Assembly (NCBI RefSeq): GCF_029893345.1 | Contig: NZ_JARXVE010000009.1 | Coordinates: 124,001 to 188,000 of the forward strand | Direction: 5' to 3' | Length of the DNA stretch: 64,000 bases | Source of the DNA: Mycolicibacterium frederiksbergense | GTDB lineage: Bacteria; Actinomycetota; Actinomycetes; Mycobacteriales; Mycobacteriaceae | Part shown: positions 62,033-64,000 of the stretch, in pieces | Layout: every line of letters starts with the position of its first letter | Numbering within the stretch: position 1 is the stretch's first letter | Notes under the pieces: generated by a model | Database searches by the model: none | Told to the model about the DNA's origin: nothing | The model's input: the letters and a program-made list of their open reading frames with translations, nothing else | Translations under genes and position numbers: made by a program

Positions 62033-63014
62033 CGTCCAGGACCAACCTGGCTGACCGCGACCGTCCGACGCAGATCATCATCACGGTGTTCGAGGCCCGC
62101 TCTTCGTCACTGAGGATGTCATCGGCATGCTCGGGCTCGCCGGCGATCACATTGGTTTCACAAGTGCCGCAATATCCTTCGCGACACGACCAGGGTTGAT
62201 CGGGCGCGACCTCCAGCACCTTGTCCAGGATCGAAGAGTTCTCGCCGACCACGATCGTGGTGCCGGTTCTGGCCAGTTCGACCTCGAAGGTGTCAAGCCC
62301 GGCCGCGCCGGCGCGGCGTCGGTCACCGACGGATCCGGCAGCACCAAACCGCTCGACGTGGACGCCGCCCACCCTGGGGTCCCCCGCACACACGTCCTCG
62401 ACCGCCCGCAAAAGTGGTTCGGGTCCACAGCAGTACACCTGAGTGCCCGCCGGACACTCGGACAGCTCACCGGCGAGGTCAATTCGGCCCGCGGTGTCCT
62501 CCGGGACCAAATCCGCCGCAGCCCCGTATCCGGCGACGTCCTCGCGAAACGCCATGGACGACAGGGTTCTGCCGCCGTAGAGGATTCGGAATCGCCTGCC
62601 AGACTTGGAGACCGCGCGCACCATCGGCAGGATCGGCGTGATCCCGATGCCGCCGGCGATGAACAGGTAGCTCTCGGCATCGACCAGTGGGAAGTGATTA
62701 CGCGGGCCTCGGACCGTCAACTCTGTCCCGGGTCTCACATACTCGTGAAACTCGCGCGAACCGCCCCTGCCGGCCGGCTGCTCGAGGACCGCGACGACAT
62801 AGCCATTGCGGTCCGCGGGATCGCCGCACAGCGAGTAGTGGCGTATCGCCCCAGACGGCAACGTGAACTCGAGATGCGCACCGGGAGCCCAAGACTCCAG
62901 CGCTCCACCACCAGGTCGTTCGAACCGGAATGAACGGACCCCATCGGCCTCCCGGCGCACACTGCGCGCCACCAGTACGTTCACCGGGATCCAACTTCGG
63001 CATTCCCGAAGCAT
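62028..63014 (-). CDS. Ferredoxin-NAD(P) reductase, phthalate-dioxygenase-reductase type
   Basis: A 328-residue reductase. The flavin domain has RHYSLCGDPADRNGY, the NAD domain GGIGITPILPM, and the C-terminal plant-type [2Fe-2S] domain has the ligand set C-x4-C-x2-C ... C in CREGYCGTCETNVIAGE to MMICVGRSRS. This three-domain layout (flavin-NAD-Fe/S) is typical of reductases that feed single-component Rieske oxygenases such as CntB and VanB. It is the likely partner of the oxygenase at 56664. It is transcribed separately, 116 bp upstream of the operon. Start ATG at 63014 is one of two choices. Confidence 0.92.
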   Translation of the reverse strand: MLRECRSWIPVNVLVARSVRREADGVRSFRFERPGGGALESWAPGAHLEFTLPSGAIRHYSLCGDPADRNGYVVAVLEQPAGRGGSREFHEYVRPGTELTVRGPRNHFPLVDAESYLFIAGGIGITPILPMVRAVSKSGRRFRILYGGRTLSSMAFREDVAGYGAAADLVPEDTAGRIDLAGELSECPAGTQVYCCGPEPLLRAVEDVCAGDPRVGGVHVERFGAAGSVGDRRRAGAAGLDTFEVELARTGTTIVVGENSSILDKVLEVAPDQPWSCREGYCGTCETNVIAGEPEHADDILSDEERASNTVMMICVGRSRSARLVLDA

Positions 63015-63074
63015 GAAAGGAGCTTCCGCATGGCGACGACAGTACGGCCGGCGGAAATGGAGAGTCAATAGAAT

Positions 63075-63114
63075 GCTGACTTATAAATCAGTAACAACTG
63101 ACTTATTGCTCAGT
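63075..63114. promoter_or_regulatory. Array of four alternating heptamer half-sites (candidate IclR operator)
   Basis: Half-sites are GCTGACT (63075-63081), AATCAGT (63086-63092), ACTGACT (63097-63103) and GCTCAGT (63108-63114). They alternate in orientation, each 4 nt apart, so they repeat every 11 bp. The centre pair gives a 24-bp dyad (63083-63106). It covers the end of the IclR gene and precedes the reductase gene. Confidence 0.6.
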
Positions 63115-63897
63115 AGTAGTGCCTTCAATAGAGCCGATTTCGGCCGCAACCTCACGGAGTAACCGGCCCGCCGAAGCACGGAAATCATGAGTTGCGCGGC
63201 TGACGGGCAGCGAGATGTTGACCGCTCGTAGCGATCCATCGACCGGTGTCGGCAGGGCTATTGCCAACGAGGCGAGCCCGACCTCGAACTCTTCATCCGA
63301 TACCGCGATACCGTCGGCCCGGACGATGTCGAGTCGCTTCTTGAGATCGGGCCAATCGACCGCACTGTGTTCGGTCGCAGGCGGGTACGGGCCCTGCCCC
63401 ACTCGCGCCAGCACCTCATCATCGTCCAGCTGTGCGAGTAAGGCCTTTCCCAAAGCGGTGTTGTACGCGCTCAAGCGAAGTCCTACCGAGACCTGTGGCG
63501 TCAGTATGCGGCCACCCGCCACACCGTCCAGATACACCACCGACGACCCGATAAGCGTTGCCAGGTTGGTGGTCTCGCCCGTGGTTTCAGCAAGTTGCTG
63601 CAATTTGCGCCGAATGATCGCGGCAGGATCGTTTCGCGCAATCAGCGGGCCGGCAAGCCGCAGCACGGCGGGGCCGATCCGGAAATTGCGCCCACCCGCG
63701 ACGGGTTCCAGAAACTCGTGCTCCACCAGTGTCTTGACCAGCCGATGAATTGTCGGCATGGGCAATCCAGCACGGGCAGCGATATCGCTCTGACTCAGTT
63801 CGGCGACCTCACCCGAAAACAGCTCAAGGATCTCCAGGCCCCGGCCGAGTGTTCGCACCGAGCTGGTGATTGTCTCCGACGCGTCGTCTCCCGCCAT
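63103..63897 (-). CDS. IclR family transcriptional regulator
   Basis: A 264-residue IclR protein with an N-terminal winged HTH (SSVRTLGRGLEILELFSGEV, LSQSDIAARAGLPMPTIHRL) and an effector domain (AYNTALGKALLAQLDDDEVL, GIAVSDEEFEVGLASLAIAL) that binds small acids or aromatics. IclR proteins often control neighbouring catabolic operons. Half-site arrays at 63075-63114 and 62015-62032 are plausible targets. It is on the same strand, upstream of the reductase gene and the operon. Confidence 0.9.
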   Translation of the reverse strand: MAGDDASETITSSVRTLGRGLEILELFSGEVAELSQSDIAARAGLPMPTIHRLVKTLVEHEFLEPVAGGRNFRIGPAVLRLAGPLIARNDPAAIIRRKLQQLAETTGETTNLATLIGSSVVYLDGVAGGRILTPQVSVGLRLSAYNTALGKALLAQLDDDEVLARVGQGPYPPATEHSAVDWPDLKKRLDIVRADGIAVSDEEFEVGLASLAIALPTPVDGSLRAVNISLPVSRATHDFRASAGRLLREVAAEIGSIEGTTTEQ

Positions 63898-63906
63898 GTG
63901 GCAAAC

Positions 63907-63999
63907 CTATCCGGACTGCAGTTCGAACTCGAGGACCTCGTTGACCCAACGCGTGCGCTCGGTGGCGGTCGGCCCGGCACCGCGGACCACCCGTTGCAC
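63907..63999 (-). CDS. C-terminal fragment of a gene cut by the window edge
   Basis: Only 30 codons are visible: the frame ends ERTRWVNEVLEFELQSG and a TAG (63907-63909), 9 bp before the IclR start codon. Family not recognised. It is on the same strand as the IclR gene. Confidence 0.55.
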   Translation of the reverse strand: MQRVVRGAGPTATERTRWVNEVLEFELQSG

Positions 64000-64000
64000 G

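Noticed and set aside
63083..63106. 24-bp dyad read as an intrinsic terminator of the IclR gene
   Set aside because: No T-run follows; instead related half-sites repeat every 11 bp and recur at 62015, so an operator is preferred.

Overview
The window is high-GC actinobacterial DNA and almost certainly comes from a Mycobacterium or Mycolicibacterium chromosome. From memory, most of 2.8-43.6 kb follows the gene families and order of the M. tuberculosis Rv0357c-Rv0391 neighbourhood. That includes metZ/purT, purA, an M50 protease, a DUF3151 protein, fba, DedA, a cox operon, a LysR gene, an SpoU methylase, ttfA and clpB. Genes are densely packed, and many junctions are 4-bp ATGA/GTGA overlaps. No tRNA, rRNA or CRISPR array was seen. 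|| Region 1 (1-2.7 kb) is a scarred accessory edge. It holds a membrane protein cut by the window start, a truncated copy of the 5' end of a short-chain dehydrogenase gene with its upstream dyad, an IS481-type transposase remnant with an in-frame stop, a secreted ricin-type lectin, and the intact SDR gene carrying the second copy of that 5' end. || Region 2 (2.7-17.6 kb) is mostly core. It contains the purT-DUF-rhodanese-metZ-hypothetical run, a UBP-type zinc-finger protein divergent from a Na+/H+ antiporter, a P450/ferredoxin pair, purA with a thioesterase, an M50 protease, a CDF metal exporter behind a near-perfect ArsR-type dyad, a CHAP-domain protein and a TetR gene. || Region 3 (17.6-20.1 kb) has an isoprenylcysteine-methyltransferase-like gene and an IS200/IS605 element. 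Its TnpA (Y1/HUH) and TnpB (RuvC plus zinc finger) keep all key residues, and an omega RNA is predicted at the right end. || Region 4 (20.1-31.4 kb) has fba, DedA and an aerobic Mo-Cu carbon monoxide dehydrogenase operon (coxM-S-L plus XdhC-like, MoxR, CoxG and CoxE maturation genes). A 28-bp dyad precedes coxM. A second XdhC-like gene and a divergent LysR regulator follow. || Region 5 (31.4-44.9 kb) has a F420-type oxidoreductase, a GH76-like protein, an SpoU methylase, an SDR, ttfA, a TetR/KshA-like Rieske oxygenase/DapB-fold trio, an alpha/beta hydrolase, clpB behind a HAIR-like operator, and a glycosyltransferase. || Region 6 (44.9-64.0 kb) is the most interesting part. Fourteen consecutive minus-strand genes, with junctions from a 17-bp overlap to a 14-bp gap, look like one ~17-kb operon for importing and degrading an unidentified compound. 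It encodes a peptide-type ABC importer, a CocE-like hydrolase, an amine oxidase, a choline/carnitine-monooxygenase-like Rieske oxygenase, an aldehyde dehydrogenase, a CaiB-type CoA transferase, a two-subunit acyl-CoA dehydrogenase, a DECR-like SDR, an enoyl-CoA hydratase and a 3-hydroxyacyl-CoA dehydrogenase. Upstream lie a separate ferredoxin-NAD reductase gene and an IclR gene. Related heptamer half-sites with 4-nt spacers occur as an 11-bp-periodic array before the reductase gene and as a pair before the operon, which suggests one regulator controls both.
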